Shown here: one piece after another, positions 48,392-59,931 of the stretch
How the letters are laid out: the number at the start of each line of letters is the position of its first letter
How positions within the stretch are numbered: position 1 is the stretch's first letter
DNA from: Dipetalonema caudispina
Taxonomy: Eukaryota > Nematoda > Chromadorea > Rhabditida > Onchocercidae
Direction: 5' to 3'
Length of the DNA: 64,000 nucleotides
NCBI GenBank assembly: GCA_013365325.1
Contig: JABVXV010000070.1
Location: 177,989-241,988, forward strand
Notes under the pieces: model-generated
Seen by the model: only the letters and a program-made list of their open reading frames with translations
Database searches by the model: none
What the model was told of the DNA's origin: nothing
Program-made: the position numbers and the translations under genes

Positions 48392-50348
48392 TGGCTATAA
48401 AGATGAAAGACAAGAAGAATGAGAAAAATGGAATGTAGCTTGATAAAAAACTTCGAATTTTTTAGCTTTTTCCAGTTTTTTTAAACTTAACTCACAAATT
48501 TCGAAGTTCTTTTTCCAAGTTTACAAAGTCCTAAATCGGATATAGGTATATAGTACCTTCTTAAATGGAATTTTCGATTATATTGTCATTTTCCTCAGGA
48601 TGTTTTGCATGGCAGAGTATCTGATTATTGTTACTGTATCGTAACCACTGAAGCAATTCACATGATAACGAATTCTAGATCACTGAAATCAATAAATTAA
48701 AAAGGTTAAGAAGGAAAAATTCTGACAGAAAGTTATGCAAATAGAATGATTATGTGTTATGTTTGTGGACAACGCCTCACTCCTAGAACTGCTGCTGCTG
48801 ATAAATTCTTCACCATACTATAAAGAAAACTTTAAATTAAGTATTATCTGATGCTTCTGCTTTTCATCTTTTTCTGTGTTAGACTCTCGACCCGACAATT
48901 CTGGCCAGATTACTTTTGGCCTATGCTTCCCGAGTTATAATTCTTCCATCTAGCATAAATTCAGGTGTTTCACAGATTTGGCATGATGATTAGTGATATC
49001 GTATGATAGCATCCCTATGAAGCATAGTTTGGAAGTAAAGACCAATGAGAACTAACGTATTAGTTTTTTCTTCGACGATTGCAAATGAATCTCGTTTATA
49101 TGTCATTAGTGCGTAATATTCTTATGCGTGTTCAATTTTAATTAGCATTATATACAATTGGATTTCTATAAAAATTCAACAGTCTATTATGAAGCCCTTG
49201 TGATTTGAATCTTTTTGTCCGGAAAATAATTATAACATGTCAACAAGTAAAGTAGATAAGTAAATGAAGTTAATATTACTAAGTTAACTCAATTCTGGAT
49301 TCTGTCACCTGTAGAGAATAAAATCTTTCTCCTGAACCAAACTGCAGTATTCATTCTCTCTGTCACCTAAACTCATCATCGTGAATGGCGTCAACGAATA
49401 ACTGTTGTCCGTAGAGTGGGTTGAAGCAAAAATTTGGAAGTTGAAACTAATTTTGTCGCCATTTGATTTCCTGAAACTACCGTACCTTAATTAAAATCTT
49501 TAGAATAACTGTATGTCACCAGACCTTGGTGACACATCTTATTGTGATAAAGAGAGTAAATTGACATTTGCAGGAGGTAGAAAGCAACAACTTGCCAAAA
49601 TTTGGAAAGTTATGGGAGGTTTTCGTAGTATAAGCGAAAGAATAAAAGGAATGAGAAGATGAAATTCGAAATAAATTAATCCACAACGATGCCAACACGG
49701 GTCACTCAACTTAAGTGTTTTGAAAGCGATTCAAGTAGAGAGAAGAATCATTATGTTCTTATTCTTCTAAATAATTTGTTACCATCAAATTCTTTCTTTT
49801 CTCTCTCTTTTTGTTCCATCCTTTCAGCGGGTGCAAAATTATGCTGGAAGTCCGCTATTTTTTTCAATTTACTCATTTCAAATTGAAGAAATACCGGGAT
49901 TTCCAAGTCATCTGTTTAATTTCAAAAGCAAATTATTTACGTAGGAATTTGAGCTGCAAAATGTCTTATGTTTATCATTACTTTAAGGGCTTACGTACGA
50001 TAACTTATTACCTTGAAACCCTCAAACAGTGATGCTTCTGATATTTCCTCACATACTACAACGAATTGAAGCGAATAAAAGATACACCGAGAGAATATGC
50101 GATTCTTTTGGGACATCGGGAGATCGAATCGATGTTTGCACGGCTTTGTCAATCTGCTTTCTTTTTTCCTTCTCATGCTAAATTAATACATTTTATGGAA
50201 TTAAGTGTTTTTAAAGCACTACAATGGGAAGAATTAAAAAGAATTTAAATCCTAAAATTTTCTTACAAGCACGAAAAAGTTCAACACAAGTTTATAACAT
50301 ATTAAAATTCCTTCCAAATCTTTGATGCCAGAATTTGCTTCAATGAAT
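48392..50348. other. coding-like patches, no resolved gene
   Basis: Between 48760 and 48990 both strands show short coding-like frames: plus MCYVCGQRLTPRT and RQFWPDYFWPMLPEL after an acceptor TGTGTTAG, and minus CQICETPEFMLDGRI. Overlap on opposite strands prevented a model. The rest of the stretch shows nothing. Confidence 0.3.
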
Positions 50349-51205
50349 TTATCGAATTCGAACTTCTAAACTAGGTTTGAATTTCCGTAACGTGTCCAAG
50401 AATGTACTTTCATCAAATGTTTTCTTTGCGATAAATCGGATACGGTGAGCCAAATGATCCACTGCAAAGAGTTAATCATAATCAAAAAATATTTGTGATA
50501 ATACATTTATATGCGTGTATTTCTATTTGTTGGTAGCATAACTTGCTAAAATGCTTATTAAGCCTACTTAATTAGTAATTAGTAATGAAATTAATTAAGC
50601 TATCGCTTTACCTTCATTATTATTGACAGTCAGGCAATAACTTAGATAAAGTATAGACACCAACGAATATCACTGTTTATTCATTAGCATCATCATCATA
50701 CTACTACGATATTTCACTCGCGAAGGAATAATACATTTCTTGTAACTAAAGTAATTGATGCTTCATTTCTTAATAAAACAATTCATCTTATAAATTGTTA
50801 ACATCATTTTCGTCCGGACATCATTTCCTTAACTTTAGCACCATAACGACATTCAGCAATGATACAATTTTTTGGTTGTTGGACTTATGCTGTCAACAAA
50901 TAATTCACTAACATTTTTCGAATTATTTTTAATATCAGTAGATCCTGGATATGCCTCAGTGAGATGGAAATTCAGTAAAATTCAATATTTTAGCTTAATT
51001 TTGAAGGTTGCAAAACTTTTTTAAACCACATCGAAGTACCACGATGTTTTATCGACCCTTCCGTTCAAATACCTTTCCCAGTTTATCGTCTTTTGTTGTT
51101 TCATATTCATCGAGTATTTGAAACAAAGACAGTGAAGGGTCCAAATTGTGGGCTAATCTGAAAAACAACCCATAGTGATGTTCGGGAACCGGAATGCGGT
51201 CTTTT
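50349..51205 (-). CDS. 3' exons of an unrecognised gene
   Basis: Minus-strand exons 51205-51057 and 50461-50349, joined in phase 1, ending LEVRIR then TAA. Acceptors are TCTAAAG and CTCTTTGCAG. The donor is GTCGAT; a GTATTT donor 16 bases earlier would need an extra exon, and a 42-base candidate exists at 50842-50883. The first exon is clearly coding in character (PVPEHHYGLFFRLAHNLDP, then ILDEYETTKDDKLGK), as is the last (DHLAHRIRFIAKKTFDES). No ATG occurs in the first exon, so 5' exons lie upstream and were not found. The protein is mostly helical and soluble-looking. Family not recognised. Confidence 0.5.
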
Positions 51206-51827
51206 CTTTAGATTTTTTCCAACATGACAAGTTGAACTGTGACCAAACATTCCTAGGAGATGATCTAACAAGTATTAATTTCATTGGATTCTTAGAAATA
51301 GAAAATGTAAGTTGGAAAATAAAAAAGATGGAATTAGAAATCTCTGAGCATAAGTTCATAAGCTTAAAGCTGTTGTTATTTTTTAGTTTATGATAAGAAA
51401 TTAGTGTCTTCTTTACATATTTGAAAGTGAGGCAAAGTTTTTCGTAGAAAGAAAAACAACAATAATATCACTCTTAGGTTTGAAGAATAAACGAAAGTAA
51501 AATGGAACTCTGCGCACTTCACTTTTGCTTTCCCGCTTCATTTACATTAATATCCCTAAATCATTCAATGCAAATATCTCATTCAGGCAGCTAGCTTTGA
51601 ACAATACATATCAGACTACAATTCACAATTTTCATTGATTGATTTTTAAAAGTTATCGAATCAAATCATATTTCCATTTCTGTAAACTTCTAGAGAAATT
51701 ATATATTGGAAAAAATGCAATTAATCAAAGTGTGTGAAGGTTAAAATTCTTGAGATATCAACTGGATTATTTGCATCAAAAGTGAGGAAAGAAAGAGTTA
51801 GCTCAGAAAATTACTTAGAAACGCAGA

Positions 51828-51873
51828 AGCGCTTTCTCGCATCCATCTCACAGTATAGATGTGAGAAAGCGCT
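51828..51873. repeat. imperfect 19-base-pair hairpin
   Basis: The arms AGCGCTTTCTC and GAGAAAGCGCT pair perfectly over 11 bases, and the stem extends to about 19 pairs with one mismatch and one wobble around an 8-base loop. The element is GC-richer than its surroundings and lies in intergenic DNA. It could be a small structured RNA or a remnant of a foldback repeat. Confidence 0.85.
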
Positions 51874-52162
51874 ATGAATGGAAATTGTGAGGCCGACAAT
51901 ATCAGCCATAGCTGAGAAAAATTCTATCTTTTACTATAATTGCCGAAATCGATTCGTATTGACAGCCTAATTTTCATATTGATGCCCTTTCAAGTTTTCA
52001 GTAGCATACAATGCTTAAAAAATAATTTAAGTCATTTAATTACTTTTTCAAATTTCTAGAACCTAATTTCCAAAATTGAGCGGCGAGAGCGTCACTTCAT
52101 TAATACCTAATTAAATTTTCAGAAGTAACGTATATGTATTTTTCAAAAAAAGAAGAAAAATA

Positions 52163-52456
52163 ATGTCAACAGCAACAATTATGGTATAAGCACAAAGTGT
52201 TTGGCCAATGATTTTGGAATAAAAAAAAAGACGCAATAAAGGACTACCCTTCCTTTTTATTCTTGTGAAAATAAATTGCAAAAAGAACATCATCGATAGA
52301 ATTGTATATCGAATTATTGATCAAATTGTAGATGTTCCGTTTACAATTTACTTTTACTAGAAGTAGTATGGAGGGATAGTCCTTTATTGTGTCTTTATTG
52401 CTCCAAAATCATTGACTAAACTATTTTATGCTTATGCAATTATTGGCATATGACAT
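52163..52456. mobile_element. foldback/MITE-like element, about 290 bases
   Basis: The left half (52163-52291) is repeated in inverted orientation in the right half (about 52331-52456), with clear matches such as CAATGATTTTGGA/TCCAAAATCATTG, GGACTA followed by CCC, and GAACATC/GATGTTC. Arms are roughly 75-80% identical with small gaps around a centre at about 52310. Nearly the whole element is a long imperfect palindrome with no coding capacity, as in foldback DNA elements or miniature inverted-repeat transposons. No target-site duplication could be fixed by eye. Confidence 0.65.
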
Positions 52457-52511
52457 AGGACAAAAAAAGAAAGAAATTTTAAAACTAAGATAAGTAAATT
52501 AAAATTTACAG

Positions 52512-52860
52512 TATTCTTTATAAGCCATTAGAAGCATCAATTTCTGAAGTTGAGGAAGAAAAATTTATTTTTAAAGTAATGGCAAAATTAAGCTTGTGTT
52601 AAAAGCGACATGACCACATGTTGATAATGATAGCTAATCGATATCCCAAAAAATAATGTCTCATAGATTTAACCTTTAACTAATAATATAGTTGAATGCC
52701 TAAGTTTCTGTATTTATAGTTCTTTAAGGCTCATGGCAACGTCAATAGGCCGGCTAATAGCTGCCCATTTATATTTTTAAATAACTATTGTAAAAATCCG
52801 GCTTATGTGAAGTTGTATTTCCACCCTCTGTGCAAGGACTGGACATTGTTGATTTCATGA
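52512..52860 (+). CDS. possible two-exon fragment with a ShK-toxin-like cysteine pattern
   Basis: Exon 52512-52575 (acceptor AATTTACAG, donor GTAATG) joins in phase to 52720-52860 (acceptor TATTTATAG), ending in TGA. The second exon contains SCPFIFLNNYCKNPAYVKLY followed by FHPLC. This resembles the C-x-NP-x-Y-x-K-L spacing of nematode ShKT (SXC) domains found in many secreted proteins. The final two cysteines of the domain are absent, so the domain is incomplete or diverged. No signal-peptide exon was found upstream. A minus-strand frame overlaps, so strand is not certain. Confidence 0.25.
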
Positions 52861-53754
52861 AATTTTCACTGTTCGGAAGTTATTATGTAGTATCTTTTCT
52901 AGCATAAAGAGAAGCAGGTTTAAAAGAAATAAAAATTCTAATCTTATGGAAAATTGACGGATAGAGAAAAAACTCCGTGATAGGATAATGAACTACTATT
53001 GGGAACTGATAAATTTTATCAGTATTTGGGTTAGACTCCGTCATCTGATTTCTAAATAATCTCTAATTGTGCTGACATCAATTCCCAACTATTGATCTGA
53101 TTTATCGGTTTGAAATAAATTTATACTTTTACTGAATTTAATGTATGCATGCATTATGATACTTAATTCTATATCCATAGAAAAATATCTCATCATAAAA
53201 TGCAATGCGATTCATCCTTAATGAAAGTTTAACCTTACAAATATTTACTTATTAAATTAAGCCGTAAAGTTAAGTAAATATTAAATCCATAATTATAATA
53301 ACGGATGGACCGTGTAATTAGACAGTTTATAAGGTTTACTGTTAAACGATCAGGAACTATTATAGCACAGTTGAAAATTCGTTTCGAAACTTTTGAAGCA
53401 GCTAAAAAGCGATGATCCGAACAACTAATAATTTCACCAGTGAAATGACCTATTCGCCTGCCTCATATTGCAATAATCTCACCAACAACATCACTGAAAG
53501 AAGTTGTCTGATAAGTACTGATAGTTTTGCTAACCTTATTTCTATTAGAAATGCTTTTATCTTGTCGATTAAATTCCATTATAAAATAACAGGCATCGAC
53601 TAAATTGGCAGCAAACAATTATTCACCTTGACAATAAATTTATGACCATGAACTGTTAATAAAAATAATTTATCGTTTTTGACGTATAGTAGGCGGATAA
53701 CACGAAGCACCATGTTAAAAATTAAGATATATAGAATATTTGCAAAATCATTAG

Positions 53755-54123
53755 TTGGAAAATTTTGGCAATGCAGTGAAGGCTTTATGTCAACAGTTTT
53801 CTTTTACTGATCGCTGTCGTGAATTTCTTTTATGTCTGTTGATTTGGGAAAGCCTTGCTTTAGACACTCTCGAATATTTGGTGAGAGTTGTTTTCCTCCT
53901 TAGGAGAGGTTCTTCTTAGGCGTTACAAGATAATCTTGAGTCGCCCATCAATAATGAAGTTGATCGTCAATGGGATGTAGATGTGAGTAATGTAGAATAA
54001 TATCGTAGAAAATCTTTATTGGTAAATATAGTAAAAGATGAAAGATGAAACTGTTGTCGAAGAATGCAGCCAAATAATACAAACACAAAAAACTATGGCT
54101 GAAACACAACTTCTAAAGGAATA
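53755..54123 (+). CDS. 3' exons of an unrecognised gene
   Basis: Exon 53755-53880 (donor GTGAGA), exon 53920-53982 after a 39-base intron (acceptor TTCTTAG, donor GTGAGT), then 54038-54123 ending in TAA; all junctions are phase 0. If the last splice is not used, the frame stops six codons later. The first exon is rich in Leu and Cys (FTDRCREFLLCLLIWESLAL) and probably helical. The rest is acidic and helical (DNLESPINNEVDRQWDVD, then MKDETVVEECSQII). No 5' exons were fixed; a 29-codon patch at 53323-53412 (FIRFTVKRSG) may belong. The 39-base intron is at the lower size limit. Family not recognised. Confidence 0.35.
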
Positions 54124-54152
54124 ACACTGAACTCATTATTTTGGTATAACTA

Positions 54153-54172
54153 TATATATATATATATATATA
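54153..54172. repeat. short TA repeat
   Basis: About ten copies of TA between the preceding gene fragment and a perfect palindrome at 54205. Confidence 0.9.
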
Positions 54173-54204
54173 TGTGAAGTAGGAGTGACAATCCAAAGAA
54201 CATT

Positions 54205-54224
54205 GTATTACAGTACTGTAATAC
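54205..54224. repeat. 20-base perfect palindrome
   Basis: GTATTACAGTACTGTAATAC is perfectly self-complementary. It may be a binding site for a dimeric DNA-binding protein or a chance AT-rich palindrome; nothing next to it explains it. Confidence 0.9.
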
Positions 54225-57008
54225 AGTATAAGGAACAAGGGTTATTGTGTGTCAGTCCTTTCGCAAATATGATTAGGGTTAATTTAAATGTGATTTATTA
54301 TTTTGGTAATGTGAATAACAAGGCGGATTGTTTTACCGCATCTCAGGTAAGGATGACTATAAACAAAATGATTTATGTTAGACATTGTGACCTTCCTCAA
54401 TTATCAATTTATATGACAATCACTCAAATGAAAATAATTCCACAACAAAAGCTAATTTTATTTAAAAATACTTATGATAAAAAATTTTCGGGTTCCTGAC
54501 AATCGCAAGATGGAATTAGTTTTAATCCGAACTATTATCCTCGGAAACTTCGAGAAAATATTATAAGGTAATTTTAATAATTTCAAGTATCAATTTTCTG
54601 ATTAGCTACGAATTCTTGAAAACTTCGAGAAAATCTTGGAAAATAATTGATAATTTTCAGTGAAAATAATAACATTAGGGAACGAGGAAAACTCAAACAT
54701 TCAGCCAATTTTATTCCCCCGTCAAAGTCATCTTTCTATTTCTTATTAATGATCGATTAGAAAAACTTCATTGAAGAAATCATTCGCTGTGCTGTGTAGC
54801 ATGAAAATAATTGCAAATATCCAATTCGTATTTTTATCATTCCCGAGGATATAACTTTTAATTCTTCCTTCCTTTTTTGGCAGTAAAATGGAGAGAAAGA
54901 ATCATTGATCTTAAAATGATAAGTGCCTGCTATCAACCGTTCATTTCTTACTTTGTGATTACTTGCTATCTTTCAATTTTATTTTTTGCTCACTTGGCAT
55001 AAAATGACTTGAAAGATTTGATTATAATAAATTCTGTCAGTTGAAATGAAATTGTCCGATCTGAAATCTCAATGCATTAGTTCAAAATTAAATGAAGAAA
55101 ATGTCTCGAATTGATGAAATGTACTCTAAATTATTTCGTAACAATCCTTCTTGAAGTTTGTTACGCACTGTGGAACTAAGTTTAGTTGTTGAAATGCCAA
55201 TATTAATTCATATTAAATTTACAAAAACTTCGGCAAAATATTGAATGTTTTAAACTTTCGTTTCATCAACATTTGGATTGACAATGTAAAAGCAGCATAT
55301 ATGAGGCTTAATTCATGGATAATTAGAAACCTCCAATCTAACTTACACTCAACAAACGATTTACAATGCAAGATAATTCGACTTGTTGGCTTTAATTTAC
55401 TACTACAATTTAGCAGTGTTGCTAAAATTTAAACAAACTTCTGGATATGATAAAGCGATAGGAAATATGTTTAAAATTTAGAACAAGTAAAAATCATTAA
55501 GTGTTAGAATTGAGCTTTTAGTTTATTTTAAAAGGCAAGGAAATATAATTAAATTACATTCAGTGTAAGCAAAATGTTACGAATAAAAATGAATGTAAGA
55601 TTTGGCATTAAACTGCAATTAGCTAGAGGTTCATTGAATCGGAACATAACACAGCTCATACATAATGCATTGTGTGATTATGTAAACAAAATAGATTGGA
55701 TAGAAATATAAACAAGGCATTATATTTGATGTAATTAATATTTTGCAAATGTCATCGCAAAAGAAATGTGATGAAAAGCACAATAATATCGATAAGCAAG
55801 TTTGAAATGCTGTTTAAAACATCCATAATGAAATTGCCATCTTGGCTCAAATGATGAATTGATGATCAAATTTCCAAACAATAAATTAGAATATTATAGG
55901 TGAGCAGTACCGAATACCTTGCTACTTGAACGCAATAATCTTACTTTTAATTTCTCGTAAATTTGCAAACAAATGAGGTCTTTGTTATTGACTAAGTCAC
56001 AACAACAACAAAATTTGATTTGTATTATTTTTACATTACTGAAATGAAAAGGAATAATATTCATCAATTTCGCTTGTAATACCAGAATTTAAATGCCTTC
56101 TCAATATTTTGTGTTTTTTATTCCAAAGCTTAGAATTTCGACTTTCTTTATAGATCAATGTTTCCTTTTAGGTTCCGAATTTCAGGATGAAAACCTATAT
56201 GAATCCGGAAAAAGCTGGCATAAATTGTCAACTACATCTTCTTTTTTTTTTAAGTGGTAAATGACGAAAAAATGACTCGAATTTTCAAGCAATATTACTT
56301 GTTGTTTAGGGCCAGACAGAGTAAATGATTAATGAATTGTTTCAAAATGAAGTGGTTTGAAATTTGAGAAATCCATCAAGCGTGTATTTTCAAAATAGAA
56401 GTCATAATTGCCGTCAAAAGAAAATAATGTTGGTAACTTGGATGAAAGCGTTGAAGTGCATTATGCAAATCCCACTTTTGTTATTTGTTTATAGCTTAAA
56501 ATAAATTTATCTTAATCTCAAAAATTATCCTAAACTAAACTAATTGCCAATCTTTAGACAACGGTTTTGAAAATTTATCACTTCGTCGCTATATATTCTT
56601 TGAAGTGTTTCCTTAACACGAGATAATATTTGAAGGAGATGAAAGTATACGTCTTTGCCAATAATTTGCTTTATTTATATCTATAAATAGCTTATCGGAC
56701 AATGTTCATACGCTGCTTGTATATTTCACGTGATATACATATAATTTTTTTTTTTTACAAATCTTAAAAGTTCTTCAACCGCTCTTACTCATTGTTTATT
56801 GTTTTCTTCATACTCTTTTTTATTCAGTTTTATTCTTACACCTTCGTCGATCAGTTAGTTACGAGTAGTAATGTAATCTATGATGGTTGTTTATGAGAAT
56901 CTTTCTCAGTCATTTAGCTTCAAACTCTGCACAGTCTCGATCTGCTTCAAGAGAAAAACTTGAAGAAGAGATACTTACTGTGGCACAATATACTTTTGCC
57001 ACAATGTC
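54225..57008. other. AT-rich stretch, no gene supported
   Basis: A 104-codon plus-strand frame at 54185-54499 begins without ATG and has no splice support. A coding-like frame with a true ATG (about 56891-57031: MRIFLSHLASNSAQSRSASR, then EKLEEEIL) overlaps the next candidate in a different frame and may be a separate small exon. Near 54550-54655 two similar blocks containing ACTTCGAGAAAAT look like a decayed tandem duplication. Confidence 0.3.
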
Positions 57009-57371
57009 ATGGAGGCCAATCGTCATTTATTAATATCTGAAATGATCGCTTGTTTTTTCGTGGAAATATCTAAGCTAAAATTCATCAAAAAATTAACGAC
57101 GATCTTTGATCAACGCTTGAAATTTCAGAGTGTAAGAACGTACAAAAATCAACGGATAATACATTTTTTAATACTTGCTTTCTTGATGGATATCCACTGC
57201 AGCTGTTGATAGAAAAGACTTCAAGTCACACTAAAAAATACATAAAAGTTAATTGAAACTAGCATCTCAAATTGTATCCTTATCAAAGATACCTGATATC
57301 ACCAACGATTTAATTAAGGAATATAGAATTACAGCTATCTATCGAAACTCTTCCCTGTTTTGAAGACTTCT
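57009..57371 (+). CDS. possible small three-exon gene
   Basis: ATG at 57009; exons 57009-57131 (donor GTAAGA), 57203-57247 (acceptor TATCCACTGCAG, donor GTTAAT) and a last exon after GAATTACAG at 57336, ending in TGA; all phase 0, 68 residues. It starts MEANRHLLISEMIACFF and has a basic middle (TSSHTKKYIK). Directly after the TGA the same frame stays open for another 93 codons beginning ATG. An alternative route from the second exon to 57769-57809 and then the exons at 59083 and 59808 also keeps phase. Family not recognised. Confidence 0.3.
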
Positions 57372-58783
57372 GAATGACTAATTATTGTCCAGCAAAGAAT
57401 TCATTAAATCTTCTCTTACGAGGACAAGAAAAAATTAGCAAATTTTCCAGTAAGATGTTTTCACCATTGTGTTTTACTGTCTACCTAAAATCTACACAAG
57501 TAAATACCCTTTTTATGATTCAAGCCAAAATTTTCTCAGTCTCAAAATTTCTAAACGTAGTAATATTCAAATCATCGAGTCTTCCATCCAAAATTCACAA
57601 ATCAGTTAGAATGAAAAGCAAACTCAGACTTGACATATATATATGTAATTGGTAAATCAAAAAAGTTTCTGTTTATATGAGTACTATTTAGAAAGACTAG
57701 TCTGTTTAGCTTATAATGAAATCAGTGATATAGTGTAGAAAAAGTCTTCTCTAAAATTTGAAATGAAGGACCTGATGAAGTTGATAAGTCAGATTTCTTG
57801 GAACTCAAAGTATTATATAAATTGTTATACAACTGTATTTTGAATTTTATGCAGCATCAATTGCAATTCAAATGGAAACACTTACTTTTCAGTACTAATA
57901 ATTTAAATCGGTCAAAGATGTTGATGTTTAGGTATTCTTAGAATGGTATATTTTCAAAGAAGAGCTGAAAGTAAAGTACGAAAATAAATTTCCTTTTTTG
58001 CTAAGAAATCATCAAAATGAATAACTTAGAAAAAAGGTTCTAAATGTTTTGCTAAGATTTTATTTACGAAAAATCCTTGGTTTGATTTGATGTAAAAAAA
58101 AAAAAAAAGAAATCTGCTGATTTCAAAAAACTGTTTTGCCAATGAAAAGTCAACAACGGAAGGGCAATAGGAAGAGAAAACCAGAAAGGAAAAGTAAATT
58201 CTATGAAGGTATTTCGTGAACACAGAGGAAACTAATCTTTATATTTTAATTAGCACTAATGCAACTTCACCTATACCATTTATGTTCAAGCAGTTTTTTT
58301 CCCTTCAGAAAAAACTTAATAATAATGTCGCAAAAGTCTCTTAAAATAGCAACATAAGAAAAACGAGAAAATAAAAGGGAAACCGAACAATACTTTCCCG
58401 TGAAGACATTTAACTCAAAAAATGATTGTTCGAATGCATTAAATTATTAGTATATACATCGTTTTTTTTTTCTTTTTTTTTTTTTGGGAAATAAAGAAAA
58501 TTATGTCACATTATTGGGTTGGATGTATTTTAACACTATTTTTGTACAAAAAGAATTTTTTTTTTCCTTTTTTCAAGATAAAATATTCATCAAAATCAGC
58601 TGATAAGGAGTTTAGGTTGGTTGCAAATTGAAGATGGAAAAGGGAAAAAGGGCAGTAAATTTATCCCTTAGGGTATGTTTTATATTGGATACCTAATTTC
58701 ATGTTTGTTCATATCTAACACTCATCGCATTTTCGAAGCAAAAAATCCCATGGATACACTATTATACTGATAATAAAAAATGA

Positions 58784-58975
58784 GGCAAATCATATTATTG
58801 GCATTGTTATCATAAAAATATTGCCAAACCAGATGTTCCGGGATTTTTTTCTTCTTGGATTGCAAGTGTACTAGCAGGATTTGGTGTGCAATCTAGCAGA
58901 ACTGGAAGGATTAACCGAGACAAACGTGGAAAGAATGAAAAGCAGAGAAAAAAAGATGAAAATAAGAAGAGATAA
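58784..58975 (+). CDS. possible exon with a membrane segment
   Basis: A 63-codon open frame with higher GC than its flanks. It contains a hydrophobic segment (FFSSWIASVLAGFG) preceded by KNIAKPDVPG and followed by a very basic tail (RINRDKRGKNEKQRKKDENK). No clear acceptor was found upstream and it does not join the following exons in phase. It could be a real exon, a decayed gene, or chance. Confidence 0.25.
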   Translation, partial: GKSYYWHCYHKNIAKPDVPGFFSSWIASVLAGFGVQSSRTGRINRDKRGKNEKQRKKDENKKR

Positions 58976-59082
58976 AAAAAAATTATTAATTTTATTGTTA
59001 TTAGTGCTATCGTGCTCTTTTCCTTTCTTCATCACATTTCTTTGAGTAGTGTTTTTAGAGTGCGATACTACTCAAATTTCAG

Positions 59083-59931
59083 ATCTCAAATTGACATTTA
59101 TGAGTCACTGAAGTAAGTACTTTTATTCGCCTCTATTACTATTTCTCCTCACTTTAACTACTTGTGCTATAGTAGTTAACCAGGTAAGGCCTAAGAATCA
59201 ATTAGGCGAGGATTAAGAGACAATGGGATGAACTTAAGTAATTGTAAAATAACTATTGTCATTATTATTATTACGACTGCAAGTTGTTCTCTGCTTGTAT
59301 GTCTTTATCATTTTTATAATTAATTTTTAACAGTGATTTTGCTCCAACGTTAATTTCGTTCCGGTGAATTTTTTAAATAAAAATGATGCGATGATCAATT
59401 ATTAAAAAGTTTAGATAATTCAGAATAATAGCATTTAGAGTTTTTAAAGAAAAAGTGCAAATAATGGAGATTTCGAAATCAGTCAACCGTTTTCCTCAAG
59501 ACTACTCTGCTTTATCTCTACAATAATTTGAACTCATACTTACCGATTTTAAAATTATACCACACAAACTCAAGCATAGCTAATTTTTCAGTCAAATGTT
59601 TTCCATTCCAAAAAGCGGAATATTGGGATCATAATCATAACCATTTTTGAGTCTATCTAAATTATATTTTTATTCTTCAATATAATTTGTTGTCTATGTG
59701 TCATATTGCGTTTTCATATTAAATGATTATAATCATAGCAGAAATCTGCCGCTTTGCGGTTGCATCTTTCAAATAAACTTTTTTATTTTACTATTCATTT
59801 TTTTTAGAATTTCTCCAAAAAAATCAGGTATTTCATACAAATATTTTGGATTATATAATGCATCAGTCAGAACAAATAAAATGCGGAGGAGGACTGAGCA
59901 AGATGATTCTGTATTCAAACAGTACTTCTAA
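59083..59931 (+). CDS. possible last two exons of a plus-strand gene
   Basis: A 30-base exon (59083-59112: acceptor AAATTTCAG, donor GTAAGT, reading SQIDIYESL) joins in phase 2 to a terminal exon 59808-59931 after TTTTTTTTAG. The terminal exon encodes a basic, polar tail (KSGISYKYFGLYN, then NKMRRRTEQDD) and ends in TAA. Both splice signals are strong. The upstream partner is unknown. No family recognised. Confidence 0.35.

Noticed and set aside
51178..51649. Plus-strand two-exon model starting MFGNRNAVFS with a GTAAGT donor at 51307
   Set aside because: Its first codons overlap a minus-strand exon that is more clearly coding and joins a second exon and stop; the plus model is probably an antisense shadow with a chance donor.
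52111..52293. 60-codon minus-strand frame
   Set aside because: Falls inside one arm of the foldback element; low-complexity hydrophobic translation.
54185..54499. 104-codon plus-strand frame, considered as a retroelement fragment
   Set aside because: No ATG start, no recognisable catalytic motif of integrase or reverse transcriptase, and AT-rich random-like composition.
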